NCBI GenBank assembly: GCA_964030475.1
Contig: CAXIPT010000001.1
Location: forward strand, 15,263,614 to 15,327,613
Origin: Tethya wilhelma
Taxonomy: Eukaryota > Porifera > Demospongiae > Tethyida > Tethyidae
Direction: 5' to 3'
Length of the DNA: 64,000 bases
In this document: positions 1-11,084 of the stretch, one piece after another
How positions within the stretch are numbered: position 1 is the stretch's first letter
How the letters are laid out: every line of letters begins with the position of its first letter
Notes under the pieces: generated by a model
What the model was told of the DNA's origin: nothing
The model's input: only the letters and a program-made list of their open reading frames with translations
Databases searched by the model: none
Made by a program: the position numbers and the translations under genes

Positions 1-96
1 AAGCCTTTCAGGCGTTGAACAACAAGGCCCCCTGCGTTGCCACCAATGAGGTCTTGTATACTAACGAGAACATTTGAAGAAAGATCTAATCTTTTC
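1..96 (-). pseudogene. Leucine-rich-repeat fragment at contig edge
   Basis: Read on the minus strand, this piece is open throughout and contains a run of the form K-R-L-D-L-S-S-N-V-L, followed by further leucine-spaced residues. This matches the L-x-L-x-x-N core of a ribonuclease-inhibitor-type LRR. It stops at the n at position 97, where an unrelated copia element begins, so only about one repeat is visible. A second LRR fragment lies at 13178-13790. NLR-type proteins are a plausible source, but no NACHT domain is visible. It may be part of a real gene outside the window. Confidence 0.4.
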
Positions 97-540
97 ANAC
101 TGGCAGAATGGCTGCCGCAGCTGTCGAGAAGCTGTTTGTGAATATCCCTTAACTCAAGAGTGAGAAGGACTGGCTGATCTGGGAAGTTCCAGGTGATGCA
201 TGCTTTAAAGGTTGCTGATCTGTGGGGCTATGTGACAGAAACAATAGAGCCAGTTGTGGAGAGAAACCGTTAGAAGGCGTTCTACTGTATTCTACAGTGC
301 ATTGGACAAAGGTATGTGCCAATGGTCATGAGTTGTCATACTCCTAAAGGGATGTGGGATACCCTGTCTCAATCCTTTGAGAAGAAGACTGTCAGTAACA
401 AAGTCTTCACTCTGATGCAATTCTACGGGCTCCGTATGAAGCAGGGAGCACAAATTTCAGATCACCTGCGGAGGCTAGATGAGTAGGCAGATCAGCTGTC
501 TGCCATTGGAGAGGGGATTGAGGAAATCCACAAAGTTGGG

Positions 541-1506
541 GTGTTACTCCGAAGTGTACAGGATGCTTATCCTACACTTGTAACAGCACTTCTAGCTCGA
601 GGTGATGATGAGCTGTCCATGGTGTTTGTGAGGCAGGCACTACTTGATGAGGAGCAGAGGCAAAAGAAGCCTAATAGATCCTCAGGAGGCACGGAGTCGA
701 GGAGTGACTCTGCATTGAAGGCAGGACGAAAGTTTGGCAATAGCAGGAAACCAGGTAACTGCTATGTTTGTGGGAAGAGCGGTCATTATGCTCGAGAATG
801 TCCTGAGAAGAAGGACAAGTCAAAGAAGTCAAAACCAACTCAACATCGTGTCAAGAAAGCTGATGAGACCCAGGAGGAATCTGACTCGGATGTAGCTCAG
901 ACATTTATGGTGACAAGAGGTCTAAAAGCTGAAGAGTGTTGTGAAGACTGGATCATTGACTCAGGCGCAAGTCAACATATGACATTCCAGAAGGAAGTTC
1001 TTCGCAACTTCAGAGAGTTTGACACACCTGAATTGGTTGGACTTGGTGATGGGCACACTGCAAAAGCTCTGGGAGTGGGTCGCTTCAAGATAGTGACAGA
1101 ACTCCGTCGGGGAAAGAGAATCCCAGGTTGGCTGACTGATGTCCTATATGTTCCAAAGCTCGCGAGCAACCTTTTCAGTGTTCATGCAGCAGCACTGAAT
1201 CAGAAGGTGGTATCCTTTGGTCAAAAGTATTGTTGGATACGTGACGAGAAACGCCAGCTAGTTGCTTTTCGGTCGACAGTCGGGAAGCTGTACAAGCTTG
1301 ACTGTGAAGTGCAGAAGCCGTCAGTGGAGAGTGCTCAAGTTTCTCAGGAGTCACAAGTCAGTGACATTGAGCTCTGGCATCAGAGGCTAGCACATGTTAA
1401 CTCTAACCAGTTACGTCAGCTGGAAAAGAGTGCTTCAGGATTGAGTCTTCGTGGTGGACACGAAAGGAGGCTGTGTGAGGCTTGCATACAAGGGAACATG
1501 CACTGA
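541..1506 (+). pseudogene. gag-pol: copia gag C-terminus, zinc knuckle, protease, pre-integrase
   Basis: This open stretch starts in the gag (UBN2-like) domain. The CCHC knuckle C-x2-C-x4-H-x4-C is at about residues 74-87. The protease active site D-S-G-A-S is near residue 141, in the context W-I-I-D-S-G-A-S-Q-H-M. A GAG-pre-integrase domain follows, with L-W-H-Q-R-L-A-H and a closing C-x-x-C. The frame ends in a premature TGA at 1504-1506 just before the integrase core. Upstream sequence from about 108 continues the gag frame but with stops. No translation product is expected from this copy. Confidence 0.88.
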
Positions 1507-2978
1507 GTGCCTCACAGACCCTTGAAAGAAATCAAGTCAACGGAAAGGTTACAGCTGGTGCACACGGACATCTGTGGTCCAAGTCATTTGGAGAAAGTCG
1601 GTATTTCATTACATTTACAGATGACTACTCTCGTTGCTGCAAAGCCTATTTCTTGAAGGAAAAGTCAGAAGCACTGGAGGAATTCAAAGCTGCAGTTGAA
1701 AAAGAGTCCGGTCAGAGTATAAAAGCCTTGCGAGCTGACAGAGGTGGAGAATACCTGTCAGAGGAGTTCAAGAGATATCTGAAGGAGCATGGAATACGTG
1801 CTGAATTCACTGCTGCCTACTCACCGCAGCAGAATGGAGTCTCCGAGCGTCTCAATCGGACACTGACAGAAGCTGCCCGCACAATGATGAGACACGCTGG
1901 TCTCAGCAATGCATACTGGGCAGAAGCAGTGGAAACTGCAGTGTACCTACGCAATCGAATGGTGACAACTGCACTACCATCAGGTGAAACACCGTACGAA
2001 CGGTGGTATGGTGAGAAACCAGACTTGAAACACATTCGAGTCTTTGGGTGTATAGTCTACACTCATGTCCCAGAAGGAAGAAGGAAGAAGTTAGACAGCA
2101 AAGCAGAGAAGCTGAGATTAATTGGTTACACAAGCACTGCACACAACTACAAAGTTTGGGACGAAAGGAAGAGGAAAAGTTACATCCGTCATGATGTCAT
2201 CTTCGATGAATTTAATTATGGAAAGCACAATCAAGAAGCTCACTCCAAGCCTGAGGAGAGGCAAGCTGAGCTGGAGCTTGACTTGAAGGTCCCGGAACAG
2301 TTAGAAGGTGCTGAGGGACAGTCGGAGCAGGAGGAGAATGGTGAAGAGGAAGAGGAACAAGAAGTGCAAAGGTCTCAGAGAACCAAAAGGCCAGTGATTC
2401 GCTACGGGTTTGACGACTTTGCCGACATTAGTACTGTGGAAGCACAGCACATGGCGTTCAAAGCATCAGAAATCGAAGAACCCGCCAATATCGACGAAGA
2501 ATTGAATGGGGATCATGCTAAGCAATGGAGGCTAGCTGCAGATGCTGAATATCAGTCACTAATGGAAAACAACACTTGGGAATTAGTGAAGCTGCCAGAA
2601 GGACGCCTTGCTGTTGGTTGCAAGTGGGTGTTCCGAGTCAAGTATGATGGCAAAGGACAGATTGAGAGGTTCAAAGGGAGACTTGTAGCTCAAGGCTACT
2701 CACAGAAGTATGGCATCGATTATAATGAAACCTTCTCACCTGTGGCAAGATATTCTTCAATCCGTACCCTACTAGCTTTCGCGTTTGAAGTGGGAATGCA
2801 GATCCATCAAATGAATGTTGTCACAGCATTTCTGAATGGGGATCTAAAGGAGGAGATTTACATGAAGCAACCTCCTGGATACTCGCAGCCAGGAAAGGAG
2901 GAGCTAGTTTGTAGGCTCAAACGATCTTTTTATGGCAATCGCCAAGGTGTTGGAATGAGAAGCTATGTGAACGTCTAA
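1482..2978 (+). pseudogene. pol: copia integrase core and N-terminal reverse transcriptase
   Basis: The rve integrase core is visible with T-D-D-Y-S-R, then R-A-D-R-G-G-E-Y (second catalytic Asp) and N-G-V-S-E-R-L-N-R (catalytic Glu). The first catalytic Asp (V-H-T-D-I-C-G-P) lies upstream in a different frame, so a frameshift splits the domain near 1585. After an acidic linker, the copia reverse transcriptase begins (F-S-P-V-A-R, then the M-D-V-type motif changed to M-N-V, and F-L-N-G-D-L). The frame is lost near 2950 before the catalytic Y-V-D-D box, which continues in the next frame. Confidence 0.88.
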
Positions 2979-4015
2979 ATTCTCTAGGATTCCAAGAGTG
3001 TGCTGCTGATCCCTGCATTTTTGTTTGCCCAAGAAAGGAACTCCAAGTTATTGCAGTCTATGTGGATGACCTAATTCTCCTAGCAAAAACTTCACGGGAA
3101 ATGCAGAAGTTAAAAGAAGACCTGTCACATTGTTTCAAGATGAAAGATCTTGGAAGGCTACACTACTGTCTAGGTATAAGTGTGAGCCTAGATGAGAGTT
3201 CAAGAAGCATTCGACTTAGTCAAAGCCGCTACTTGTTGAAGATCTTAAATAAGTATGGTCTCTCAGAAGTCAACACTGTCTCTACATCTGCAGATCCGAA
3301 TGTAAAGCTACTGAAAGATGATGGTTGCAGCAAAAAGGTGGATCCTATTCGTTATCAATCAATGGTTGGAAGCTTGTTGCATGCTGCAAGAGCTACTCGT
3401 CCTGATATTGCTCAAGCTGTCGGGGCTGTATCTAAGTTTAATGCTGAACCTACAGAAGCCCATTTTACAGCTGTAAAGCAAATTTTCCAGTTCCTGAAAG
3501 GTACAGTTAATTTGTCACTACAATACCAAGCGAAAGGTTGTGAGTTAATTGGCTACTCAGACTCAGATTGGGCAAATGATTTGGACAACAGACATTCAAC
3601 TACTGGAAACGTCTTCATGATGTCTAGGGGAGCTATAAGCTGGATCAGTCAGAGGCAAGCAACAGTCGCATTATCAACAGCCGAAGCTGAATATGTTGCC
3701 CTTGGTTCTGCTACCCAAGAAGCTATTTGGCTATGTCGGCTCTTGACTGATCTAAGGATAAACCAAGCAAGACCTACTGTGATTAAGGAAGACAATCAAG
3801 GTGCAATAGCAATGGCCAAGAATCCTGTCGGTCATAAAAGAACAAAACACATTGATATCAAACATCATTTTATTCGTGAAGTTGTACGTGCTGAAACTAT
3901 TGCACTTGAGTACTGTCCAACAAACCAGATGTTAGCTGATACTCTGACTAAACCGTTACCGAAGACACAGTTTGAAATTCTGAGGATAAAGCTCGGACTT
4001 GTTGCTGACATGTAA
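2979..4015 (+). pseudogene. pol: copia reverse transcriptase C-terminus and RNase H
   Basis: The polymerase box Y-V-D-D-L-I-L-L lies at about 3059-3082. Connection and RNase H regions follow, with T-R-P-D-I, G-Y-S-D-S-D-W-A, S-T-A-E-A-E-Y-V-A-L and T-K-H-I-D-I-K-H-H-F, all typical of copia RNase H. The frame ends in a TAA just before the polypurine tract, which is the normal place for a copia pol stop. This is the best preserved part of the element. Reading continues in this frame from the frameshift near 2950, although the first in-frame ATG is at 3062. Confidence 0.88.
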
Positions 4016-4024
4016 TTACTTATC

Positions 4025-4033
4025 AAGGAGGAG
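4025..4033 (+). other. Polypurine tract of the copia element
   Basis: AAGGAGGAG sits immediately upstream of the TG that opens the LTR. This is the expected primer site for plus-strand synthesis. Confidence 0.7.
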
Positions 4034-4349
4034 TGTTGTAAAGAACGATATCGCAATTACATGTATGTCATTGTTTGGACAGAACATTCTAGGACATTAT
4101 AGTTTAAGCTAGAGTAATATACTAGTCTTGCTTAGGTGTATAAGTTTGTGCATGGAACTTTCTAGCTGGTTCTAGAGACTCTATACTGTAAGAGTATAAA
4201 AGTAGCTTGGTTTGTGTGTAAGTTAGTCTGTAGAGTTGTTGAGTTAGTCGAGTCTGTTAAGTTGTCAAAGTGTCTTTGTATTGCTGTTATTAAGTTTCTG
4301 TCATTAAAGTTGTTTAAGCTGACCTAGTTCACTGTCATTTTAGAACACA
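4034..4349 (+). repeat. 3' LTR of the copia element
   Basis: The LTR begins TGTTGTAAAG and ends GAACACA, giving about 316 bp with TG...CA ends. It contains a TATAAAAG box at 4195-4202 and downstream T-rich sequence suited to a polyadenylation site. The exact right edge could be 4347 or 4349. Next comes cgctatttaagg, which aligns with an unbroken atgctatttaagg in the inverted copy near 23090. Confidence 0.75.
4195..4202 (+). promoter_or_regulatory. TATA box in the LTR
   Basis: TATAAAAG lies about 160 bp into the LTR, as expected for the retroelement promoter. Confidence 0.6.
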
Positions 4350-4405
4350 CGCTATTTAAGGCACTTGTCTCAAGGTAATGTGCAAAAATGATTTCTTTTC
4401 ACAAG

Positions 4406-4987
4406 GAGGTCATTGTCAATATGTTGGAGTGGCAATAGGAGCAGTCTCTGCAACAGCTCTGGTGTACACTGTGGTTCTAGTGATTGTACTCACACTGGTG
4501 TGTTTCTTTTGGAGACGACAAAGGTATTTTGTGTGTATAATTTTATGTTCATCAAATTAGAGCTCTACAGCAAATGTGAACTATGTGCATTATAGAATAT
4601 TACATATATTATATGCTCTTACAGAACTCCTGTGAAGGCTGTACAACATCAAAAGGAGCTACCTGATGATGATGGTCGTGTTTACGATATTGTTGAGTAA
4701 GTGTGGGTTAAGTTATGTTTAACTAAATAAATGCAAACATTACACAATCATATCTCTTGTACTAGCTATCATAACAAGGGTGTAAGTTAACCATTAGTGT
4801 GCCTACATAACTTTCAATCACATTCATATTCATCACTAATTGTGCATGTGATATCTCTCATTTCACACATAGACCCACTGATAAGGAAATCCCACTGAAA
4901 CAGTGTGCTGCATATGGAGATGTAGAGACCAGACAGAGGACAAGAGATGCACAGAACATGTACAGTGAGGTTTATGATAACATTTGA
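4406..4987 (+). CDS. Receptor 3' end: transmembrane exon plus YxxV tail (copy 1)
   Basis: Three spliced exons at 4406-4523, 4625-4696 and 4873-4987 have clean AG/GT borders and matching phases. The first encodes a short ectodomain piece, a hydrophobic helix of about 27 residues (V-A-I-G-A-V-S-A-T-A...L-V-C-F-F-W) and a basic stop-transfer R-R-Q-R. The next two encode a cytoplasmic tail of about 60 residues with four tyrosine motifs, YDIV, YGDV, YSEV and YDNI, ending in a TGA stop. Exon lengths (118, 72 and 115) are identical to the inverted copy at 22437-23035. The upstream ectodomain exons are replaced by the copia element, so this copy is truncated or was separated from its gene. The tyrosine motifs suggest phosphorylation-dependent SH2 binding (inference). 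Confidence 0.75.
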
Positions 4988-5559
4988 GAGTTTTGTTCAA
5001 TTTGTTTTTGTAATTATGGTGACAGAATTCAATGAATTATAGTTTATAGGTATACAAGGAATTGTATGCAATGTTTATGGATTATTCGTTCTGCCTTGGT
5101 AGGTCTTTTTAGAAACAAACCACTGAGTCCAAGTAGTTACACTAGTGTGATTTGTATCCATTACTTTAACCCTTAACTTTTTGTATCTGATGATTTTCTA
5201 AGTAATGCTACTCTATGAAATGAATATAAATAGCAAACCACTTGCTTTTTGTTTCAAGTAGAACTTATGCATGTACATACACATATAAAACAATGACATA
5301 CAGCAGTTACACAAGTGACCTTCTTATTGACCTGTCATAGATACAGTCTCAAGTCATGTTTGAGTGAGAACAGGCTGAAAACTGTGCTTAGAAATGTCCA
5401 ATGAAACTTGAAATTGCACAGCAGGTGGTTGGTCTCTGTGGAATGATACAGAAGAAGAGGGTCATATCGCGATCATGCAGTACTGTTACATGAAGTTATG
5501 CAAAAAGTTAAACTACAAAAGAGAGGAGGAATGTTGAACTGGTACTTCAATTCTGCATA

Positions 5560-5789
5560 TCATACGTACGGTAGTACGTATAGTAGGAATGGGCCGACTG
5601 CCCCATAGACACAATACAAAATGTTTATCACCATAAAAATCTAGCAAGACAAAGTTAAGCCTTCACACTTGCTCAGAAGCTCTTTTAGGCTGATTACCAA
5701 CAGAATGTAAGGCCTAAAGCTTACAGAAACTTTCCAAAGCACTCGTAGAGAGCGCTAGTCAAAAGTTACACCCACGCAATTTTGTTCTC

Positions 5790-5821
<32 letters not shown>

Positions 5822-6551
5822 CCTTCCTTCCTTACTGACTTACTTGAACGAGGTTTCCAGACAAACAGAAGAATTTGAGCTAGCTTTGACAACACAAAGT
5901 AACTTCTTTTCATCCGAACTAGGGTCTTTTACCCTCGTTTACTGCCTAAATGTGTTAAAACAAGAGCTAAAAAGCTTTGAAACTTCAGTATAAATTTGTG
6001 TACTTCATGTGTAGCCATTTTTCTAGTCAGGGAGTTCAAAGGTCGTTGTCTCATCCACGTGGCATTTAATGCGCATGCGCGTTAGCCACATATTACTACT
6101 CAAGTATTTTTGTAGAGACTAACCAGTCTCTGAGAGTCTCCTCACTGTAGTGTTGAAAAAAGTGAATGAACAAGTAGTAAAAATTTCAAAAAAATAAGCA
6201 GTGTAGGAATGGGCAGTGCTATAAAAAGTATTGGAACAAGGAATGGTCTCAATTTCGGCACATGACTACTTCATTTTTGTGCCCAAGTTTTGGCCAGTAA
6301 TCTAACTCTGCCTGCTATATTTTATTCCACCTTTTAGCGAAGTGATAAGATTTGTGATACTCGTTAGCTATTCAAGTAGAGCTCATTCTTTGAACCATCC
6401 ATTTACGACAAATAGCTATAATTATATATATATGAGGGATCAAAAGTGAAAATGAAGTAGTCATGTGCCGAAATTGAGACCATTCCTTGTTCCAATACTT
6501 TTTATAGCACTGCCCATTCCTACACTGCTTATTTTTTTGAAATTTTTACTA
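5560..6551 (+). mobile_element. Helitron-like nonautonomous element, copy 1 (complete)
   Basis: It begins TCATACGTACGGTAGTACG directly after an A. It carries a TTAC microsatellite near 5790-5825 and a GCGCATGCGCG motif near 6070, and ends in a long hairpin: an arm of about 105 bp at 6172-6282 is repeated inverted at about 6445-6551. The paralogous empty site is at about 21880, where the flanking sequence is continuous. No coding capacity is seen. Confidence 0.85.
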
Positions 6552-7029
6552 TATATATATACAGAGTACTTAGAACTGAACTTCAAAGGTAATGGAGAAT
6601 GATAGAGCTTTTAAAATTGACATGAATACTAAAACACAAACACCACAGCATTATTTAATTTGTGTCCATGACAGAGCACATATCATGTGTATGAGAAACT
6701 GTTGTACCTACTTTCATTCAACCATTAATTACCAGATGTTAGCTGAGTAGCTTTATTTGTATACTGATTGCAACTAGGCAATGGAAGCCAATACAGCTCA
6801 GTCTTTTAGTAGGTATTGTATGTGTAGTGCATTAGTAAGTAGTCTATCAAGCTAGAACCTCCTTCTCATATCATATGCATTAACTAAAATAGATAATGAT
6901 GACCTATATACCTACATATACATACAGAAACGGAATTGAATTCCATTTCAAAGCATTGAGACCCCACAAAAATGTTTACTTGTTTGCTGCTGCTGTACTC
7001 AATTTATTAGTTTGCACTGTGTGGTGGCN

Positions 7030-7070
7030 CATTCGGCCCATTCCTACTATACGTACTACCGTACGTATGA
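7030..7070 (-). mobile_element. Helitron-like element, 5' terminus fragment
   Basis: The 41 bp right of the n at 7029 are the conserved TC-end of the family, in reverse orientation. The next flanking base gives an A before the TC, as in every other copy. Confidence 0.75.
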
Positions 7071-7192
7071 TATTCCCCACACTGGGATTACACTAGCCAG
7101 ACTAGTTTAAAACTGCCAATATTTTCATATACTATGATTATTACAAAATAGCGTTAACCTTACCTTGAAAGCAATACAAAAACGGTTTCAAA

Positions 7193-7233
7193 CATAGATA
7201 ATAGAGACTTCGTACGAAGTCTCTATTATCTAT
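7193..7233. mobile_element. Tiny palindromic element with 9-bp target duplication
   Basis: This is an essentially perfect palindrome of about 42 bp (CATAGATAATAGAGACTTCG and its complement). It is flanked by direct repeats GGTTTCAAA at 7184-7192 and 7234-7242. It shares its CATAGATA ends with 15893-15945 and 16845-16881. Confidence 0.65.
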
Positions 7234-7234
7234 G

Positions 7235-9228
7235 GTTTCAAACCAGTCAGATCGCCAGTGTCACGATTTCCGGGTTTTTATTTACACTTCCCGGAAGTCT
7301 GGAAGTGAAAAAATGGCCGCTTTTGTGTAGTAGCTACACAGTTTGGAAAACGAACTTGTGCAGACACACAAAGAAACAGGAGGGGCCAGCAACGACGTTT
7401 GCAAAAAGAAATATAAATTCTGGGTCTGAGAACATCATCAACTGAAGTCTGCACGCAAAGATACCATTGAAAACCTGTGATTGAAAGTTGAGATCAAAAT
7501 GGCGGAAAGATTGTCATCCCATCATACTCATCTGATTTTTGGGCCAAACTTTATCGGGACACTCTTGGTTTTCACTCAGCTTGAAGGTCAGTTAACTAGC
7601 TACGTTTTAATGTCTATAAAGTGCCATAAAAGTATGCAGGACAAAAATGTACCCATTCTATACCTACTATCTGTACACATCACTGTGTAATTTTGCTCAT
7701 AAAAATCTTCATAGATGCTTTTTTATACATGATACATTATATACACAGTTAATTCATCACCATAACAGTCTACAAACCATAAATCAATTTAATCTGAGTC
7801 ATTAAAGTGGTCGTCAATCCTCGAAAGAAATGATTTCTATGAAGTGACTGAAGTGAGAACGGTATTATTCAGACTATGCCAGAAAGTTGTCACCTTTTGA
7901 GAAAATGGATACTCATATGAGCATTACAAGCCTACAAGATATTACAAGCCTGTCAGTTGATCAAGTTTAAACTTTGTGAACACATTTGGTATGCACTTGG
8001 CTCCACTCAGTAATCTATAGGTAAGTGATGGTGATTCATCAGTATATCGATTATGATCAGCCTTGACACACACAAGCTCATAATGACAAATACAGTCACT
8101 GCAGCTAAAATGTAACTTGTCATTGCTGTGATTTTGTAGAAAGCTGAAAATTCCATCTTGCATATAATATCAGTAGCCGACCAGTATACATGGCTGCTCA
8201 CATGTAGGACATAATACTGTATCATGATTATACTGTCTCAACCATAGTTAATAAATATGTGCAATTGTTTGTTTCTTTGTATGCAGGTATACAGATGAGT
8301 ATTTGCCACTGAAGAGTGAAGATTTTCTGAAGTATTGCAATTATTGCATACCCTGGACGGAAGGCCCCATAATTCCTGCAGTTTTATTTGGACACAAACT
8401 GTTTTGTGTGTGGTTGTTGTACTATAGATAGGTAACATAAATATGCCCCAAAGGAATCTCTGTGACTGTCGGGACAAAAGTGTACCCAAGGTGAACAGCA
8501 GTGGTACCACCCATTCTCAATTCTGTAATTTCTCTCTCTATTCATGCTCTGTACTACCAGTAACAAATCTTGAATATAAAATAACATCTATAGTTTGCTA
8601 CTAGCTGGTTAAAAGTGCAGTAAGTAGCTAAGGACGAAAGATAAACAGCGATTTTTGAGCCAGTTCCTAAATAAAGGTCCGTAAATTTCTGTGAATGTCC
8701 GGATATTCTCCGTATCATAATTATATGCGTGCGCAAATAAATTTGTACACGCGGTATACAACTTCCGTGACACTGGCGATCTGACTGAAACCACTCACTC
8801 TGTAGGTTCAGCGCAGGCAGCTGCCAAAATTTTGGTGAGCGTTTGTATTGGCTCGCGAAATCCGCGTTTCCAATCCAGGTATATCGGTACTAGGCTAGGC
8901 ATAGATTACGTACACGGGATTGGAAACGGAGGTCACGTGATACATTTTTGTGAAGCACTCGGCATTGTCAATTTTGCAGCTTAGTTTTTTCTAAAGAAGT
9001 CAAAAACCAACAAACAGCAGCTACAAGACGACCCCAAAAGATAAGAATAAGTTAGGGTGCGCAATATGAAAATCAACTTTCGACTTTTGAACAATTAATA
9101 CGTGCAACATGTAGAGTAAGTTGGTACTTAAACCAGCGCACCTTCGATTCCTAATCTCTGTCGTTGAAGTGAAAGAAAACCGTAAGTTTCATATTGCATT
9201 GTCAGCAAAATTTACGCATTTTTTACCN
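7235..9228. other. Spacer with possible promoter; otherwise no firm gene
   Basis: A possible small spliced gene is annotated separately at 7498-8440. The stretch 7255-7320 holds an ETS-like CTTCCCGGAAGTC and an AAAATGGCCGC. I see no domain in 8450-9228, and several short minus-strand frames there look random. Confidence 0.4.
7498..8440 (+). CDS. Possible two-exon small protein, unrecognised
   Basis: ATGGCGGAAAG at 7498 has a YY1-like context (AAAATGGCGG), often found at metazoan starts. The first exon runs to a GAAG/GTCAGT donor near 7586. An acceptor at about 8295 (gtatacag/ATGAG) joins in frame to 47 more codons ending in TAG near 8440. The product would be about 75 residues with no recognised domain. 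An ETS-like CTTCCCGGAAGTC lies about 220 bp upstream. Support is only the start context and phase agreement. It could equally be a non-coding transcript or chance. Confidence 0.25.
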
Positions 9229-9346
9229 GATCAAAAGTGAAAATGAAGTAGTCATCTGCCGAAATTGAGACCATTCCTTGTTCCAATACTTTTTATAGCA
9301 CTGCCCATTCCTACACTGCTTATTTTTTTGAAATTTTTACTACTTG
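9229..9346 (+). mobile_element. Helitron-like element, 3' hairpin arm fragment
   Basis: The distal arm of the terminal hairpin follows the n at 9228 and ends ...TTTTTACTACTTG, followed by T. The rest of the element is missing at the contig join. Confidence 0.8.
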
Positions 9347-9360
9347 TAATATTAGTGTTG

Positions 9361-9558
9361 TACCATATGGGACTAATTTTCGCTGGTCTTAAATTTCGCG
9401 GATAGCGTTCCACAAATATTTCGTTGAATAAATTTCGCGGCTAATGGATGGAAGTGCATTTTTCACGAAAAATTTTGTTGAATAATTTCACAGGTGGGGC
9501 TCTTTCAGCGAAAACAGTAAAAAATTAAGTTCCATGAAATTTTAAGTCCCATATGGTA
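9361..9558. mobile_element. Foldback MITE with TACCATATGGGACT termini
   Basis: The ends TACCATATGGGACT and AGTCCCATATGGTA are inverted repeats. The interior keeps further imperfect complementarity around TTTCGCGG-like words. It is about 198 bp and non-coding. Its terminal TACC.TA / TA.GGTA pattern resembles the elements at 13823, 27144, 52826 and 54015. Confidence 0.75.
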
Positions 9559-10785
9559 TTGTTGTTGTGTAGCTTACCATATTATTGTATTGTGTTGTTA
9601 TAATTAGTACTAATGTGACGTATGATTATGGTAGTTGTGTTATCTGTATGTGTGCATTATGTACCTACATTTAGCCCATAAACTAGTATAAAGCTCGGAA
9701 GTGGGTCACAACTATATTATACACACATAATCATAAATGCTATTGGAACTCGACAGTCTGCACTAAGACCCAGGTTACATGGCTGATCATTTCTGGTAAA
9801 TCAAATGTATATACAGTGATATAATTATGGGAGGAAAAATTGATTTTTAGTTACTGTACTCCAACGACTCTTATGCCAATTCAGTAAATGTACAACACTT
9901 ATAAGTTATAAAATATTGTTAAACAAGGATAAAACAAGCCCTACATACTCCAGAAACAATTAGCTCCTGTGTGGTTGTTGGTCTGTGGTGAGTCCATATT
10001 TCAGCTGAACGTTTCAGAATGAGCCAACTAGAGGTCACCGGACAACTTGATGCGAAACATGCTCCAGTCTTTATAACTATTTCAAGTGATTATACCCTAC
10101 TACATTTTTGTATGAAAAATTAGTGACCTACTCAAGATCATTCAGAATATGCAACCACTGAAAATTGTGAAATTTTAACTATTTCAGGTGGTTGTTTCTT
10201 GGCAGTTGAACAGCTACAATTAATATAACTTAACTTTTAATTTAACTCAATTTAATAAATTTAACTTAGAAGAGTTGAGAGTCTTGATATTCTTTTGATG
10301 TGAAAAGTCACCATCATAATTATAATTATTTACATCTTGAACTCTCAAAATTTCAACGGTTGCTAGAAAAGTCTTCCATTTGAGTCATGTTATTCACTCA
10401 CAAACTCTTAGAAAAGTTTATTTTTGGCAGCTCAAATTACCTGCACGACGTCACAAATGGGTGTGGTTGTATAGGTAATAATAAACGCGTGTTCTTAGTA
10501 ACCACGCAGTTTTCCTTTGTATTTCATGGTAAAAAAGTCGGGATTGTTTCATCAGACTCTTCAAAAGAACTTAAATTGTCAACTACATTGCAGACTTTCT
10601 TTGATGTGTATGTGAACGGGACTTCTCATTTTCAGTTATTTCATGTACGATAAATTTTAACAATTACAACTTTAATTTATGTTTGTAGGAGTGGCCAAAG
10701 TACTTGATTTCGATCATGGTCGATACCCGGGTCTTAGTGTAGACTGTCGAGAGATAAAGTACATAACATTTTTTTATAGTATACC
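9559..10785. other. Spacer, no supported gene
   Basis: AT-rich sequence. An 88-codon plus-strand frame at 10387-10653 has no recognisable domain or splice support, and I do not call it. 10689-10785 would be the intron following the RING exon. Confidence 0.5.
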
Positions 10786-10786
10786 T

Positions 10787-11084
10787 CCAGATCTTTCAAT
10801 CGGCCTACCCACTGACATCCTCCAGTTACATATTTGCAATACACCTCCAAATTGAGTATCTCTCGTCGGCAAGCAATGTCCGGGAATATACCATCTTTGG
10901 TTATTTCTTCTTTGTCCAGAGGACATATTGGCCTCTGTCTCTTGAGGATAGGGTCAAGACATTCTTTACAAAACAGGTGACCACACTCTGTCTGGACAGG
11001 GTTCCTCATGGCATAGAGACATATTGGACACTCATGTCTCTTGAGAAGTGGAGAGTGAACATACTTGACATCATATCCAGCCAT
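10787..11084 (-). CDS. TRAF-like RING finger protein, first exon only
   Basis: The exon starts with ATG at 11084 and the protein opens M-A-G-Y-D-V. A C3HC3D-type RING follows at about residues 18-56: C-P-I-C, C-G-H-L-F-C-x2-C, then C-P-L-D. After about 30 residues the first zf-TRAF repeat begins (C-K-Y-V-T-G-G-C-Q-W-V-G). The exon ends at a GGAG/GTATAC donor near 10787. RING followed by zf-TRAF is the architecture of TRAF adaptors and E3 ligases in TNF-receptor/TLR-type signalling. No further zf-TRAF, coiled-coil or MATH exons can be found downstream before the repeats, so the gene may be truncated or continue in missing sequence. Confidence 0.8.

Larger units (their letters stand above)
98..4349 (+). 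mobile_element. Decayed Ty1/copia LTR retrotransposon
   Basis: The domain order is gag, CCHC zinc knuckle, aspartic protease, pre-integrase zinc finger, integrase, reverse transcriptase, RNase H, then a polypurine tract and 3' LTR. Integrase preceding reverse transcriptase defines the copia order. The copy is dead: the gag region has several stops (for example TAA near 149 and TAG at 484-486), a stop ends the pre-integrase frame at 1504-1506, and frame changes occur near 1585 and near 2950. The left part meets an n at 97, so the 5' LTR is not seen. The right end abuts a duplicated receptor exon block at 4350, showing that the element landed in or near that gene. Confidence 0.93.
4350..7028 (+). 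repeat. Inverted duplicated block, copy 1
   Basis: This block matches 19131-23096 in reverse complement over nearly its full length, including coding exons, introns and 3' flank. It differs by two large insertions: a 1 kb Helitron-like element at 5560-6551, present only here, and a 2.3 kb element present only in the other copy. It starts at the copia LTR and ends at the n at 7029. The remaining 3' flank holds no further gene. Confidence 0.88.

Noticed and set aside
1482..2978. Host gene derived from an integrase (domestication)
   Set aside because: Flanked by all other copia domains in order, with frameshifts on both sides and an LTR; ordinary decayed element.
5560..6551. Classic TIR MITE with TA target duplication
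   Set aside because: Several copies have CA or AA rather than TA before the 5' end; only the final A and the following T are constant, and gene B shows that no bases are duplicated.
10387..10653. 88-codon plus-strand frame with ATG
   Set aside because: No domain, no splice support and no conservation signal visible; expected by chance in AT-rich DNA.
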